From contig CANMKB010000002.1 of the NCBI GenBank assembly GCA_947498415.1, forward strand, positions 124,001 to 188,000: a DNA stretch of 64,000 nt. Reading direction: 5' to 3'. A program made the position numbers and the translations under genes. A model generated the notes under the pieces. It saw nothing but the letters and a program-made list of their open reading frames with translations. It did not search any database and was not told where the DNA came from. This DNA is from an uncultured Paracoccaceae bacterium (lineage in GTDB: Bacteria > Pseudomonadota > Alphaproteobacteria > Rhodobacterales > Rhodobacteraceae). Below, piece after piece: positions 27,914 through 36,245 of this stretch; positions within the stretch are counted from its first letter, which is position 1; each line of letters starts with the position of its first letter.

Positions 27914-28927
27914 ATGTTTGCGTCTTTAAAGAACACCGCCTTCGCAGCAGCCGCTACGATCATCGCCCTTCCTGCCGTCGCAGAAGAGGTCAATGTCTAT
28001 TCCTATCGCCAGCCAGAGCTGATTAAGCCGCTGACCGATGCCTTCACCGCTGAAACCGGCATCAAAGTAAACGTGGCCTATCTGAAAAAAGGCATGATCG
28101 AACGTCTGCAAGCCGAGGGCGCCCGCTCTCCAGCAGATGTAATCCTAACAGTCGATATCTCTCGCTTGGCTGGTGTGGTAAATGCTGGCCTGACCCAACC
28201 GGTTGAAAGCGAGACACTCGCGGCCAATGTGCCAGCGCAATACCGTGATCCAGAAAACCACTGGTATGGTCTCACCACCCGTGCCCGCATCGTCTATGCC
28301 TCTAAAGATCGCGTCGCAGACGGTGAAGTCACCACATACGAAGATCTGGCAGACCCAAAATGGAACGGCCGCATTTGCACGCGCTCTGGCACCCACGCCT
28401 ATAACGTCGCCCTGACCTCCGCGATTCTGGAACACCACGGTGCCGAAGAAACGCAGCAGTGGCTCGAAGGTGTGAAATCCAACTTGGCACGCAAACCACA
28501 AGGCAACGACCGCGCACAGGTCAAAGCGATCTGGGCTGGCGAATGCGATATTTCCATCGGCAACACGTATTACATGGGCAAAATGCTGTCTGACGACGAG
28601 CAAAAAGCTTGGGCTGACAGCGTCAACGTGATCTTCCCGACGTTTGAAAACGGGGGCACCCACGTGAACGTATCCGGTGTGGCCATGACCAAATCCGCAC
28701 CAAACAAAGATGCAGCCCTGAAGATGATGGAATTCCTGACATCTCCAAAGGCACAGGAAATCTACGCCGAAGCGAACTTTGAATACCCAATCGCCGACGG
28801 CACCGAAGCGGTCGATCTCGTCAAAGGCTGGGGCACATTCACACCAGATGCGGTAAATCTGATGACCCTCGCAGGCCAGCGCGACGCGGCGATCAAACTC
28901 ATCGAAACCGTAGATTTCGACGGCTAA
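27914..28927 (+). CDS. Fe(3+) ABC transporter periplasmic binding protein
   Basis: The 337-residue protein has a signal peptide (LKNTAFAAAATIIALPAVAEE). It is followed by the IdiA/FutA/FbpA-type ferric-ion binding fold: VNVYSYRQPELIKPLTDAFTAETGIKVNV, LTVDISRL, the tyrosine-rich segment SIGNTYYMGKML that supplies paired Tyr ligands, and GGTHVNVSGVAMTKSAPN. It delivers ferric iron to an inner-membrane permease. The permease and ATPase genes are not adjacent, so this is an orphan binding protein or its partners lie elsewhere. The upstream iron box at 27849-27877 supports iron-regulated expression. A strong terminator follows. Confidence 0.93.
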   Translation: MFASLKNTAFAAAATIIALPAVAEEVNVYSYRQPELIKPLTDAFTAETGIKVNVAYLKKGMIERLQAEGARSPADVILTVDISRLAGVVNAGLTQPVESETLAANVPAQYRDPENHWYGLTTRARIVYASKDRVADGEVTTYEDLADPKWNGRICTRSGTHAYNVALTSAILEHHGAEETQQWLEGVKSNLARKPQGNDRAQVKAIWAGECDISIGNTYYMGKMLSDDEQKAWADSVNVIFPTFENGGTHVNVSGVAMTKSAPNKDAALKMMEFLTSPKAQEIYAEANFEYPIADGTEAVDLVKGWGTFTPDAVNLMTLAGQRDAAIKLIETVDFDG

Positions 28928-28948
28928 GCCCATTCAAATCACACTTTT

Positions 28949-28977
28949 AAAGGGGCGCCTTCGGGGGCCCCTTTTTT
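28949..28977 (+). terminator. Rho-independent terminator of the iron-binding protein gene
   Basis: An 11-bp stem with one mismatch (28949-28959 and 28964-28974) is closed by a stable TTCG tetraloop. It is followed by six T residues. Confidence 0.92.
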
Positions 28978-29011
28978 GCATTCATCTTTCCAAAAGTACT
29001 CTGGGGGTGAA

Positions 29012-29038
29012 TGGCGCAGCCAGAGGGGGCAAAGCCCC
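29012..29038 (+). repeat. Two adjacent three-base-loop hairpins upstream of the nucleoside hydrolase gene
   Basis: TGGC-gca-GCCA (29012-29022) and GGGGC-aaa-GCCCC (29026-29038) lie side by side, preceded by a GGGGGTGAA stretch. I recall similar hairpin pairs scattered between genes in Rhodobacteraceae, so this may be a copy of an interspersed element. No second copy was noticed in the window. Confidence 0.45.
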
Positions 29039-29168
29039 TTCCTACCCCGCTTTCATCCCAGCCCCTTCGGCAACCCACCGCCACTTCGACATCGCCGCGC
29101 ATGCTTTCGACTGGACATCATCGGCACAAAAACCCACTGTTGCCGCAAACAACAAAGTGGCGCAGCAG

Positions 29169-30119
29169 ATGTCAAAGACACCCCGCAAAATCATCATTGA
29201 TACCGATCCTGGACAGGATGATGCGGCGGCGCTTTTTCTGGCGCTTGGTAGCCCAATAGAGCTTGATCTGCTTGGGGTCACAACAGTTGCAGGCAATGTG
29301 CCTCTGCCGCTGACGTCAAAGAACGCGCGAATTGTCTGTGAATGGGCCAATGCCGCTGACACCAAAGTGTTTGCAGGCTGCGACACTCCGATGAAACGCC
29401 CTTTGGTGACAGCAGAACATGTGCATGGCAAGACAGGCTTAGATGGTCCCGACCTGCTGCCGGACCCCAAAATGGCATTGCAAGATCAACACGCAGTGGA
29501 TTTCATCATCGACACGCTTCGCCGCGAACCTGCAGGTACAGTCACTTTATGCACGCTTGGGCCGCTAACCAACATCGGCACGGCCTTTCAAAACGCACCT
29601 GATATCATCGAACGCGTGCAAGAAATCGTTATGATGGGTGGCGCCTATTTCGAGGTTGGGAACATCACCCCAGCCGCAGAATTCAACATCTACGTTGACC
29701 CAGAAGCCGCTGATATTGTTTTCAAATCTGGCATTCGTATCGTCATGATGCCACTTGATGTCACACATAAGGCGCTTACCACGAAACCGCGCATCCAAGC
29801 GATGCGTGATCTGGGCACGCCCGCGGGCATTGCTATGGCCGAGATGCTTGATTTCTTTGAACGTTTTGACATCGAAAAATACGGCTCCGAAGGCGGCCCG
29901 TTGCATGACCCCTGCACCATTGCTTATCTATTGAAACCCGACTTATTTCAGGGCCGGTTGGTGAATGTGATGATTGAAACTCAATCTGACCTCACCCTTG
30001 GAATGACCGTCGCTGACTACTGGGGCGTCACAGATCGCGCTCCGAATGCGATGTTTATGACAGAAATCGATGCTGATGCCTTTTTCACCCTCCTATTAGA
30101 AAGGCTGGCCCGCTTATGA
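29169..30119 (+). CDS. Inosine-uridine preferring nucleoside hydrolase
   Basis: The product is about 316 residues from the ATG at 29169; an open extension upstream has no family features. The N terminus IIIDTDPGQDDAAALFLAL is the calcium-binding signature of the IunH/RihA-type hydrolases (the usual DxDxGxDD). The middle has TLCTLGPLTNIGTAF and VMMGGAYFEVGNITPAAEFNIYVDPEAADIV. The C-terminal DPCTIAYLLKPDLF supplies the last ligands. The enzyme splits the N-glycosidic bond of nucleosides for salvage. It overlaps the GNAT gene by four bases. Substrate preference (purine or pyrimidine) cannot be set by eye. Confidence 0.92.
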   Translation: MSKTPRKIIIDTDPGQDDAAALFLALGSPIELDLLGVTTVAGNVPLPLTSKNARIVCEWANAADTKVFAGCDTPMKRPLVTAEHVHGKTGLDGPDLLPDPKMALQDQHAVDFIIDTLRREPAGTVTLCTLGPLTNIGTAFQNAPDIIERVQEIVMMGGAYFEVGNITPAAEFNIYVDPEAADIVFKSGIRIVMMPLDVTHKALTTKPRIQAMRDLGTPAGIAMAEMLDFFERFDIEKYGSEGGPLHDPCTIAYLLKPDLFQGRLVNVMIETQSDLTLGMTVADYWGVTDRAPNAMFMTEIDADAFFTLLLERLARL

Positions 30120-30565
30120 GCACAGCTCTGCACCTCGCGAAGCCCGAAGACCTCGCAAAGCTCATGCCACTTGTGATGGCCTTCCACACAGAGCTTGCGC
30201 TTGCCAGCGAAGAAAGCGCGTTGGAAAATGCGTTGATCCCCTTGCTCGAAGGTTCACCCTATGGCGCGGTCTATTTGATGGGCCCGGCGCGTGCGCCAAT
30301 TGGCTATGTCACGCTGACCTTTGGTTGGTCGATCGAGTTTGGCGGCATGGATGCCTTTGTGGATGAAATCTATATTCGCCCCGGTGTGCGCGGACGCGGT
30401 ATGGCGCTTGATGCGCTGATTTCTTTGCGGTCGATGCTAAAGTCTGCGGGCGTCAAAGCCATACATCTTGAGGTCGCACGCGAAGACCAACGGGCCCAGC
30501 GATTGTATGGTCGGGCGCATTTCAAACTCAGAGAACAGTTCAGCCTTATGAGCCTAAAGCTCTAA
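30116..30565 (+). CDS. GNAT family N-acetyltransferase
   Basis: The 149-residue protein has the acetyl-CoA-binding segment DEIYIRPGVRGRGMALDALISL (motif A, with R/Q-x-x-G-x-G/A) near residues 82-103 and the preceding GYVTLTFGWSIEFGGMDAFV strand. The tail RLYGRAHFKLREQFSLMSLKL is typical of small-molecule acetyltransferases. Its substrate is unknown. It begins inside the nucleoside hydrolase stop codon and so is co-translated with it; a role in nucleoside metabolism is possible but not shown. The next gene, selO, follows by 40 bases with a small inverted repeat between. Confidence 0.88.
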   Translation: MSTALHLAKPEDLAKLMPLVMAFHTELALASEESALENALIPLLEGSPYGAVYLMGPARAPIGYVTLTFGWSIEFGGMDAFVDEIYIRPGVRGRGMALDALISLRSMLKSAGVKAIHLEVAREDQRAQRLYGRAHFKLREQFSLMSLKL

Positions 30566-30604
30566 GCGCTGGCGCAGCGCCTTCTGGCACCCTATATCTG
30601 CCCC

Positions 30605-32023
30605 ATGAGCATTTCGATCCCCTTTGACAACAGCTACACACGGCTTCCGTCTCAGCTGTTTCGCCGGCATTTGCCAACACCTGTTCCAACGCCGCGCTTG
30701 ATTGAGTTCAATCAAGCACTGGCACAGGATCTGGGGATTAAAAATACATCGCAAGACATTGAACTTGCGAACATATTTGGCGGAAACACCATGCCAGACG
30801 GGGCTGATCCCATTGCGCAGCTATATGCGGGGCATCAGTTTGGTCATTGGAACCCTCAGCTCGGGGATGGCCGTGCGATTATGCTTGGCGAAGTTGTCGG
30901 CCCTTTGGGTCGTCGCGACATTCAGCTTAAGGGATCTGGCCCCACACCCTATTCGCGCAATGGCGATGGCCGCGCGTGGCTTGGACCGGTTTTGCGCGAA
31001 TACGTCGTGTCTGAGGCGATGCATGCCCTTGGCATCCCCACAACACGTGCACTTGCAGCCGTAGAAACGGGCCAGCCCGTTCAGCGCGAAAAGGCCTTTC
31101 CCGGTGCGGTGATCACCCGCGTGGCCGCCAGCCACATTCGTGTGGGTACGTTTCAGATAATGGCCGCGCGGCAGGACCTTGACGGTTTAAAGGCCCTGTA
31201 TGACCACGCGGTCGCACGTCATTACCCACAGGCCAATGACCCGCTGGCGTTCCTAGAGGCAGTGATTGAGGCGCAGGCACAGTTGATTGTGAAATGGTTG
31301 TCGGTTGGCTTTATTCACGGCGTCATGAACACTGACAATTGCACGATCTCTGGTGAAACCATTGATTATGGGCCCTGTGCCTTTATGGACAATTTCCATC
31401 CCATGACGGTGTTTTCGTCGATCGACCGCACAGGCCGCTATGCCTATGGAAGCCAGCCTGACATCATCGTCTGGAACATGGCGCAACTGGCAACATCATT
31501 GATCCCTTTGATGCCTGACACAGATCAGGCTGTCGCCGATTTCACCAAAGCCGTGCATGCCATGCCGGATCGTATCCAAGACCTGTGGCTTGAAACCTTT
31601 GCAGCCAAGATCGGGATCGACGATCCGCAACCCGAAGACGCAGCTTTGATCAACAGCTTGCTTAAGTTGATGAGTGATCAGAATGCTGATTTCACCAATA
31701 CATTCTTTGATCTTTCACAGGGCAACGCCCGAGATCAATTCACCGATCGTGCCTCCTATGACGCATGGCATAAAGGCTGGAAAACTCGTTTAAATTCAAA
31801 CGGTAATGCGGAAAAAATCATGCAGTCAGTTAACCCCTGGATCATCCCACGCAATCACCAAGTTGAGTCGATGATCCAAAGCGCGGTGGATGGGGACTAC
31901 GCACCATTTCACAGGCTGAATGCTGCACTGAAGTCGCCTTTTGCCAAGCGTGAAGAAGATCAGGATTTAAGCCATCCTCCTCTCGAAAACGAACGCGTGC
32001 TTGCGACCTTTTGCGGGACGTAA
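30605..32023 (+). CDS. selO: Protein adenylyltransferase SelO
   Basis: The 472-residue pseudokinase of the SelO/YdiU family transfers AMP from ATP onto protein hydroxyl groups, linked to redox control. Conserved regions are YAGHQFGHWNPQLGDGRAIMLGEV, LKGSGPTPYSRNGDGRAWLGPVLREYVVSEAMHALGIPTTRALAAVETG, GVMNTDNCTISGETIDYGPCAFMDNF and NMAQLATSLIPLM. The redox-active position near the C terminus is an ordinary cysteine (Cys470 in ATFCGT), not selenocysteine, as in other bacteria. It is preceded by a short gap and ended by a candidate terminator. Targets in this organism are unknown. Confidence 0.95.
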   Translation: MSISIPFDNSYTRLPSQLFRRHLPTPVPTPRLIEFNQALAQDLGIKNTSQDIELANIFGGNTMPDGADPIAQLYAGHQFGHWNPQLGDGRAIMLGEVVGPLGRRDIQLKGSGPTPYSRNGDGRAWLGPVLREYVVSEAMHALGIPTTRALAAVETGQPVQREKAFPGAVITRVAASHIRVGTFQIMAARQDLDGLKALYDHAVARHYPQANDPLAFLEAVIEAQAQLIVKWLSVGFIHGVMNTDNCTISGETIDYGPCAFMDNFHPMTVFSSIDRTGRYAYGSQPDIIVWNMAQLATSLIPLMPDTDQAVADFTKAVHAMPDRIQDLWLETFAAKIGIDDPQPEDAALINSLLKLMSDQNADFTNTFFDLSQGNARDQFTDRASYDAWHKGWKTRLNSNGNAEKIMQSVNPWIIPRNHQVESMIQSAVDGDYAPFHRLNAALKSPFAKREEDQDLSHPPLENERVLATFCGT

Positions 32024-32052
32024 CGACGGCCAGCAAAAGCCGTCGCATTTTC
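32024..32052 (+). terminator. Candidate terminator after selO
   Basis: A perfect 7-bp stem, CGACGGC / GCCGTCG (32024-32030 and 32039-32045), is followed by CATTTTCT. It starts right after the selO stop codon. Confidence 0.55.
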
Positions 32053-32109
32053 TGGAAAACAGAGAAGTCCCATGCTACTTGATTTCCAACTGTGTTTCGG
32101 GATTGCGTT

Positions 32110-33357
32110 ATGAACTTTCTGCAAATTACGTCGCTTTTAATTGTATTGGCTGGCGCCTTTGGGGCGATCAATTATCTCTTTCTTAAACTGCCATCCGCCA
32201 TCGGTATTCTGATCGTGGCTCTTTTGGCCAGCTTTGGCGTTCTTGGGCTTGATCTGATTGTGCCTCAACTGGGTATTGCCGAAACGGCACGTGGTGTCAT
32301 TTTGGGGATCGATTTTTCGGATGCCTTGCTCGAAGGCATGTTGGGCCTGCTGCTGTTTGCCGGTGCGCTGCATGTCAAACTGAGCGATCTGAAAATGCAG
32401 TGGCGTCTGGTGTTCCTGATGGCCACTTTGGGCGTGGCCTTGTCGACTGTCATCATTGGGGCTGCGTTTAGCTGGATGACCGGTATGCCGCTGCTGATTG
32501 CCTTGGTCTTTGGCTCTCTGATCTCACCAACTGACCCGGTCGCGGTTTTGGGTGTTCTGCGTGAGGCCAATCTACGCAAATCCTTGGAAACCAAGATTGC
32601 AGGTGAAAGCTTGTTTAACGATGGGGTCGCCTATGTGGTCTTTCTGGTGCTGGTCGGCCTGGCCTTTCCGGGGGATGATCATCACGGATCTGGCCTAGCG
32701 GATGCGGCCAAACTCTTTGTGCAAGAGGCCATCGGCGGCGCTGTCTTAGGGGTTGTTTTGGGCTGGCTTACATTCCGTGTGATGCGCCACATTGACGACT
32801 ACAGCCTCGAAGTTCTTTTAACGCTTGGCTTGGCCTTTGGCGGCTATGAGCTTGCGGTTTGGCTACATGTATCGGCACCTATTATGGCCGTCTGTGCAGG
32901 TTTGCTGATCGGTGACATTGGCGCCAAACACGGCATGTCTGAAGAGACCCGCAAATATGTCGATGCTTTTTGGAAGCTGATTGATGAAATCTTAAACGCG
33001 GTGCTGTTTTTGCTGATCGGTTTCGAAGTCTTCGCGATTGCGTTTGAAACAGACTACCTGATGGCAGGCGTTGCCTCGATCTTCCTTGCATTGATCGCAC
33101 GCTTTGCGGCGGTGGCTGTGCCCGTACTTATCCTCAAACCCTTCCGCGACTTTAGCGCCGGTGTCGTGCCCATCATGACGTGGGGCGGCCTTAAGGGCGG
33201 GATCTCTGTGGCATTGGCGCTGTCGCTGCCAGATAGTGAATGGAAACCTCTGATCCTGACTGCGACCTATGTTGTCGTGATCTTCTCGATAGTCGTGCAA
33301 GGCTTGACCATTGCGCCCTTGGCCAACAAAGTAGGCCGTGAACCAGATTTAATGTAA
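32110..33357 (+). CDS. Na+/H+ antiporter (CPA1/NhaP family)
   Basis: The integral membrane protein is 415 residues from the ATG at 32110. It has about 12 helices and the CPA1 motifs AGALHVKLSDLKMQWRLVFLM, ALVFGSLISPTDPVAVLGVLREA (with the ion-site TDP) and AGESLFNDGVAYVVFLVL (with the ND pair), then IRRFAAV-type region and TWGGLKGGISVALALSLP. It exchanges Na+ or K+ for protons across the inner membrane and fits a marine lifestyle. No cytosolic RCK or CNMP domain is attached. An upstream GTG at 32092 is an alternative start. It is followed after seven bases by the phzF-type gene. Confidence 0.93.
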   Translation: MNFLQITSLLIVLAGAFGAINYLFLKLPSAIGILIVALLASFGVLGLDLIVPQLGIAETARGVILGIDFSDALLEGMLGLLLFAGALHVKLSDLKMQWRLVFLMATLGVALSTVIIGAAFSWMTGMPLLIALVFGSLISPTDPVAVLGVLREANLRKSLETKIAGESLFNDGVAYVVFLVLVGLAFPGDDHHGSGLADAAKLFVQEAIGGAVLGVVLGWLTFRVMRHIDDYSLEVLLTLGLAFGGYELAVWLHVSAPIMAVCAGLLIGDIGAKHGMSEETRKYVDAFWKLIDEILNAVLFLLIGFEVFAIAFETDYLMAGVASIFLALIARFAAVAVPVLILKPFRDFSAGVVPIMTWGGLKGGISVALALSLPDSEWKPLILTATYVVVIFSIVVQGLTIAPLANKVGREPDLM

Positions 33358-33366
33358 GGCTCGATG

Positions 33367-34209
33367 ATGACTGACTTTTTTGTCTATGATGTGTTTTCGC
33401 AAGAGGCATTTGGCGGCAACCAGCTTGCGGTCATTCCTGATGCGACGTCCGTGCCCGAGGCGGATTTGCAGCGCATCGCGCGCGAGTTCAACTTTCCTGA
33501 ATCGGCCTTTGTCTTTCCGCCAGAGCAAGACGGCCACTTGGCCAAAGTGCGCATCTTTACCCCGTTGAAAGAGATCGACTTTGCCGGTCATCCACTGATC
33601 GGAACCGCTGTGTCTTTGGCTGATATGGGCAAAGCGGGTGATATGGTTTTGGGCCTGCGTGTAGGCCCGATTGCCTGTACCGCAGAAAAAGGGCGTGCCC
33701 AGTTCACAACCGAGGTGCCTTTGAAAATCATGGCGCGTCCGCACCCTGCCCTTGTCGCACGCACGCTTGGGCTTACGGAAAAGGATGTGGTGACAAAAAC
33801 CCACGTGCCCACCATGGCCACCTTGGGCCTGCCGTTTACGATTACCGAATTGGCCAGTCGTGAGGCGCTTGAACAATGCTTGGTTGATATTTCTTTGATG
33901 CGCGATGGCGCAGAACAATATCCCGCAAGCTTAGACTTTGCCCAGTTCGCCTACTTCCGCGAAGGCGACACGATCCATGCCCGCATGTTTGCGCCGCTGG
34001 ATAACATTCCAGAAGACCCCGCTACTGGGTCTGCCTGTGCCACGCTGGGCGCGTTGTTGCAGCAAATCTTGGACGAGGATCAAACCCTGACGATCCGTCA
34101 AGGCGAAGACATGGGCCGCTTGAGTATTATCGAGCTCAAAACAAACGGCCCCGCAATTACAATCGCTGGGGCCGCTAAACGTGTGATGCAAGGTCAGTTG
34201 GTGTACTAA
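33367..34209 (+). CDS. PhzF family isomerase/epimerase-like protein
   Basis: The protein is about 280 residues, with two diaminopimelate-epimerase-like halves. Features are FFVYDVFSQEAFGGNQLAVIPDA and the catalytic glutamate region EFNFPESAFVFPPEQDG near residue 45. Also present are RIFTPLKEIDFAGHPLIGTAVSLAD and the closing ARMFAPLDNIPEDPATGSACATLGALL. Members isomerise aromatic or peptide compounds (PhzF makes the phenazine precursor), but no phenazine genes are here and the true substrate is unknown. The start at 33367 gives AAGG a seven-base spacing. It ends six bases from the convergent helicase gene. Confidence 0.9.
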   Translation: MTDFFVYDVFSQEAFGGNQLAVIPDATSVPEADLQRIAREFNFPESAFVFPPEQDGHLAKVRIFTPLKEIDFAGHPLIGTAVSLADMGKAGDMVLGLRVGPIACTAEKGRAQFTTEVPLKIMARPHPALVARTLGLTEKDVVTKTHVPTMATLGLPFTITELASREALEQCLVDISLMRDGAEQYPASLDFAQFAYFREGDTIHARMFAPLDNIPEDPATGSACATLGALLQQILDEDQTLTIRQGEDMGRLSIIELKTNGPAITIAGAAKRVMQGQLVY

Positions 34210-34215
34210 GCGCGA

Positions 34216-35550
34216 TTAAGCACTTTGGGCCTTTTGACCACGACCACCGCCGCCACTTCTGCGGCGTTGGCCGCCCGGCTTGCCGCCGCCTGGTTTACCA
34301 CCTGGACGACCGCCACCGGGTTTGCCAAAGCGACGCCCACCGCCGCCCCCGCCTGGCTTACCGCCACCTGGGCGACCACGACCGCGGCCTTTGGATTTGT
34401 GGCTTGGCTCTTCAAGATCCATCCATGGATTGCCCGAAGCGGTTGGGATCTCTGTCTTCAAGAGCTTCAGAATTGCGCGGAACTCATCACATTCATCCGG
34501 TGCGCAGAATGCAATGGCCATACCATCCATACCGGCACGCGCGGTGCGGCCAATACGGTGGACATAGCTGTCAGGCACATTTGGCAGGTCATAGTTGTAC
34601 ACGTGACGCACAGCCGGAATATCCAGACCACGCGCGGCCACATCCGTCGCAACCAATACTTTGATTTCGCCTGATTTAAAGGCTTTGATCGCACGTTCAC
34701 GCTGCCCCTGAGATTTATTGCCATGTACCGAATTGGCCGCAAAGCCGCGTTTATCCAGCGTTTTCATCAAACGCTCGGCACCGTGTTTGGTGCGCACAAA
34801 GACAATCGCCGCTTCTTCGCGGTGCTTGTCGAGCAGTTCGATCAGCAGGCTCGTTTTTTCAGCCTTGGCAATATAGTGTACCGACTGTTTGATCTTGTCG
34901 GCGGCTTTGCCCGGAGGCGAAACCTGAATGCGCAGCGGGTTGCGCAGGTAGGTTTGTGCAATTTCGTTCATCTGCTTCGGCATCGTGGCCGAGAACAGCA
35001 TGGTTTGACGATCTTCTGGCAGCGCCTGAGAGATCGTGCGCAAGGCGTGAATAAAGCCAAGATCCAGCATCTGGTCTGCTTCGTCCAGCACAAGGAAATC
35101 TGTGTCTTCAAAATCAATCGCGCGGCGTTCCATCAGGTCGATCAAACGGCCCGGTGTTGCCACGATCACATCTGTCCCACGACCAACGCGGGTGATCTGA
35201 GGGTTGATTGAAACACCCCCCACAACCAAACCCACCTTATAAGGTGTGCCTTCTGTCAGTGACTTTAGGCTTTCTGCAATTTGGTTGGCCAACTCACGTG
35301 TGGGGGCCAATACCAAGGCGCGAACCGATTTAGGGGCCGGTTTGCCAGAATAGCTCATCAACTGTGCCAACAACGGCAAACCAAAAGCAAGGGTTTTGCC
35401 TGTGCCGGTTTGCGCCAGGCCCATCACGTCTTTGCCGTTCAACGCATGCGGGATCGCACGGTCTTGAATCGGAGTGGGTTGTTTAAGACCTAGTTTTTCC
35501 AATCGCGTTACAAGCGCTTTTGGCAAGCCAAGCTCGTCAAAATCTGCCAT
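34216..35550 (-). CDS. DEAD-box RNA helicase (RhlE-like)
   Basis: The 444-residue ATP-dependent RNA helicase has the Q motif FDELGLPKALVTRLEKLGLKQPTPIQDRAIP, motif I AQTGTGKT, Ia APTRELANQ, II VLDEADQMLDL (DEAD), III SATMP, and V/VI VATDVAARGLDIP with HRIGRTARAG. The last 65 residues are a Gly/Arg-rich disordered tail (GGGKPGGGGGGRRFGKPGG) that binds RNA and can phase-separate in related proteins. Roles in ribosome assembly and cold growth are typical. The long leader in the 273-base divergent gap contains inverted repeats near 35667-35712. Confidence 0.94.
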   Translation of the reverse strand: MADFDELGLPKALVTRLEKLGLKQPTPIQDRAIPHALNGKDVMGLAQTGTGKTLAFGLPLLAQLMSYSGKPAPKSVRALVLAPTRELANQIAESLKSLTEGTPYKVGLVVGGVSINPQITRVGRGTDVIVATPGRLIDLMERRAIDFEDTDFLVLDEADQMLDLGFIHALRTISQALPEDRQTMLFSATMPKQMNEIAQTYLRNPLRIQVSPPGKAADKIKQSVHYIAKAEKTSLLIELLDKHREEAAIVFVRTKHGAERLMKTLDKRGFAANSVHGNKSQGQRERAIKAFKSGEIKVLVATDVAARGLDIPAVRHVYNYDLPNVPDSYVHRIGRTARAGMDGMAIAFCAPDECDEFRAILKLLKTEIPTASGNPWMDLEEPSHKSKGRGRGRPGGGKPGGGGGGRRFGKPGGGRPGGKPGGGKPGGQRRRSGGGGRGQKAQSA

Positions 35551-35823
35551 CGTCTGTCCTTTCGCACCCCAATGCTTTGGGATGTTGGGTGTTTGCCGCC
35601 AACCGCAAACTGGCGCACCATGCGCCCCTGCCCGACAGCCGATTGTCAGGTTTGGCCCGACAATGATCTGGTCTATTTTATGTGTATGCGACCAGAACAG
35701 CGCACATGCGCTGAAATAGTTTGGGCGTCAAGCAGGAAAACGCGTGGATAACTTGGGAATTGCTGTAGAAATAGGCAACGGTGCCTTGTAATGAGGAAAT
35801 CCAGTAGCGATCTTGAGGCCACA

Positions 35824-36243
35824 ATGAACGACACCATCATTTCCCGCTGCGAGGCCAATGGCCTGCGCATGACAGAACAACGCCGCGTGATCGCTGCGGT
35901 TCTTGAGGAAAGCAAAGATCACCCAGATGTCGAAGAACTTTATGCCCGCGCGAGCGCCCGCGACGAAGGCATCTCGCTTGCTACGGTCTATCGCACGGTA
36001 AAACTGTTTGAAGAAGCTGGCATTTTGGACAAGCTGGAATTCGGCGATGGGCGCGCCCGTTATGAAGATGCGGAACGCGAACACCATGATCACCTGATCA
36101 ATATCAATACCGGCGAAGTGATTGAATTCATGGACCCAGATATTGAAAAGCTACAGGAAAAGATCGCTGAAAAGCTTGGTTTCCGTTTGATGGGCCACAA
36201 GCTTGAACTGTACGGCGTCCCCCTCTCGAAAAACAAAGTCTGA
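35824..36243 (+). CDS. mur: Fur-family regulator, Mur/Fur type
   Basis: The 139-residue regulator has a winged helix with RMTEQRRVIAAVLEESKDHPDVEELYARA and ISLATVYRTVKLFEEAGIL. It then has the metal-sensing dimerisation domain with HHDHL at residues 87-91 and EFMDPDIEKLQEKIAEKLGFRLMGHKLELYGVPL. It resembles rhizobial Mur (manganese-responsive) far more than Irr, and lacks the CxxC structural zinc motifs of enterobacterial Fur. The ATG at 35824 is preceded by GAGG. Its natural targets would be Mn2+ uptake genes, none of which are in the window. The next gene starts three bases after the stop. Confidence 0.88.
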   Translation: MNDTIISRCEANGLRMTEQRRVIAAVLEESKDHPDVEELYARASARDEGISLATVYRTVKLFEEAGILDKLEFGDGRARYEDAEREHHDHLININTGEVIEFMDPDIEKLQEKIAEKLGFRLMGHKLELYGVPLSKNKV

Positions 36244-36245
36244 CC

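Noticed and set aside
29007..29168. Longer N terminus for the nucleoside hydrolase
   Set aside because: The extra 54 residues come from the hairpin element and lack homologous features; the family begins at the IIIDTDPGQDD segment.
30566..30580. Terminator between the GNAT and selO genes
   Set aside because: GCGCTG/CAGCGC forms a small stem but there is no T-run, and selO lies very close; read-through is likely.
31970..32023. Possible selenocysteine in SelO
   Set aside because: The redox position is a normal Cys codon (ATFCGT) and the stop is a TAA; no readthrough is needed.
35824..36243. Irr-type iron regulator
   Set aside because: Sequence motifs (RMTEQRRVIA, HHDHL) match Mur/Fur rather than Irr, which has a different recognition region.
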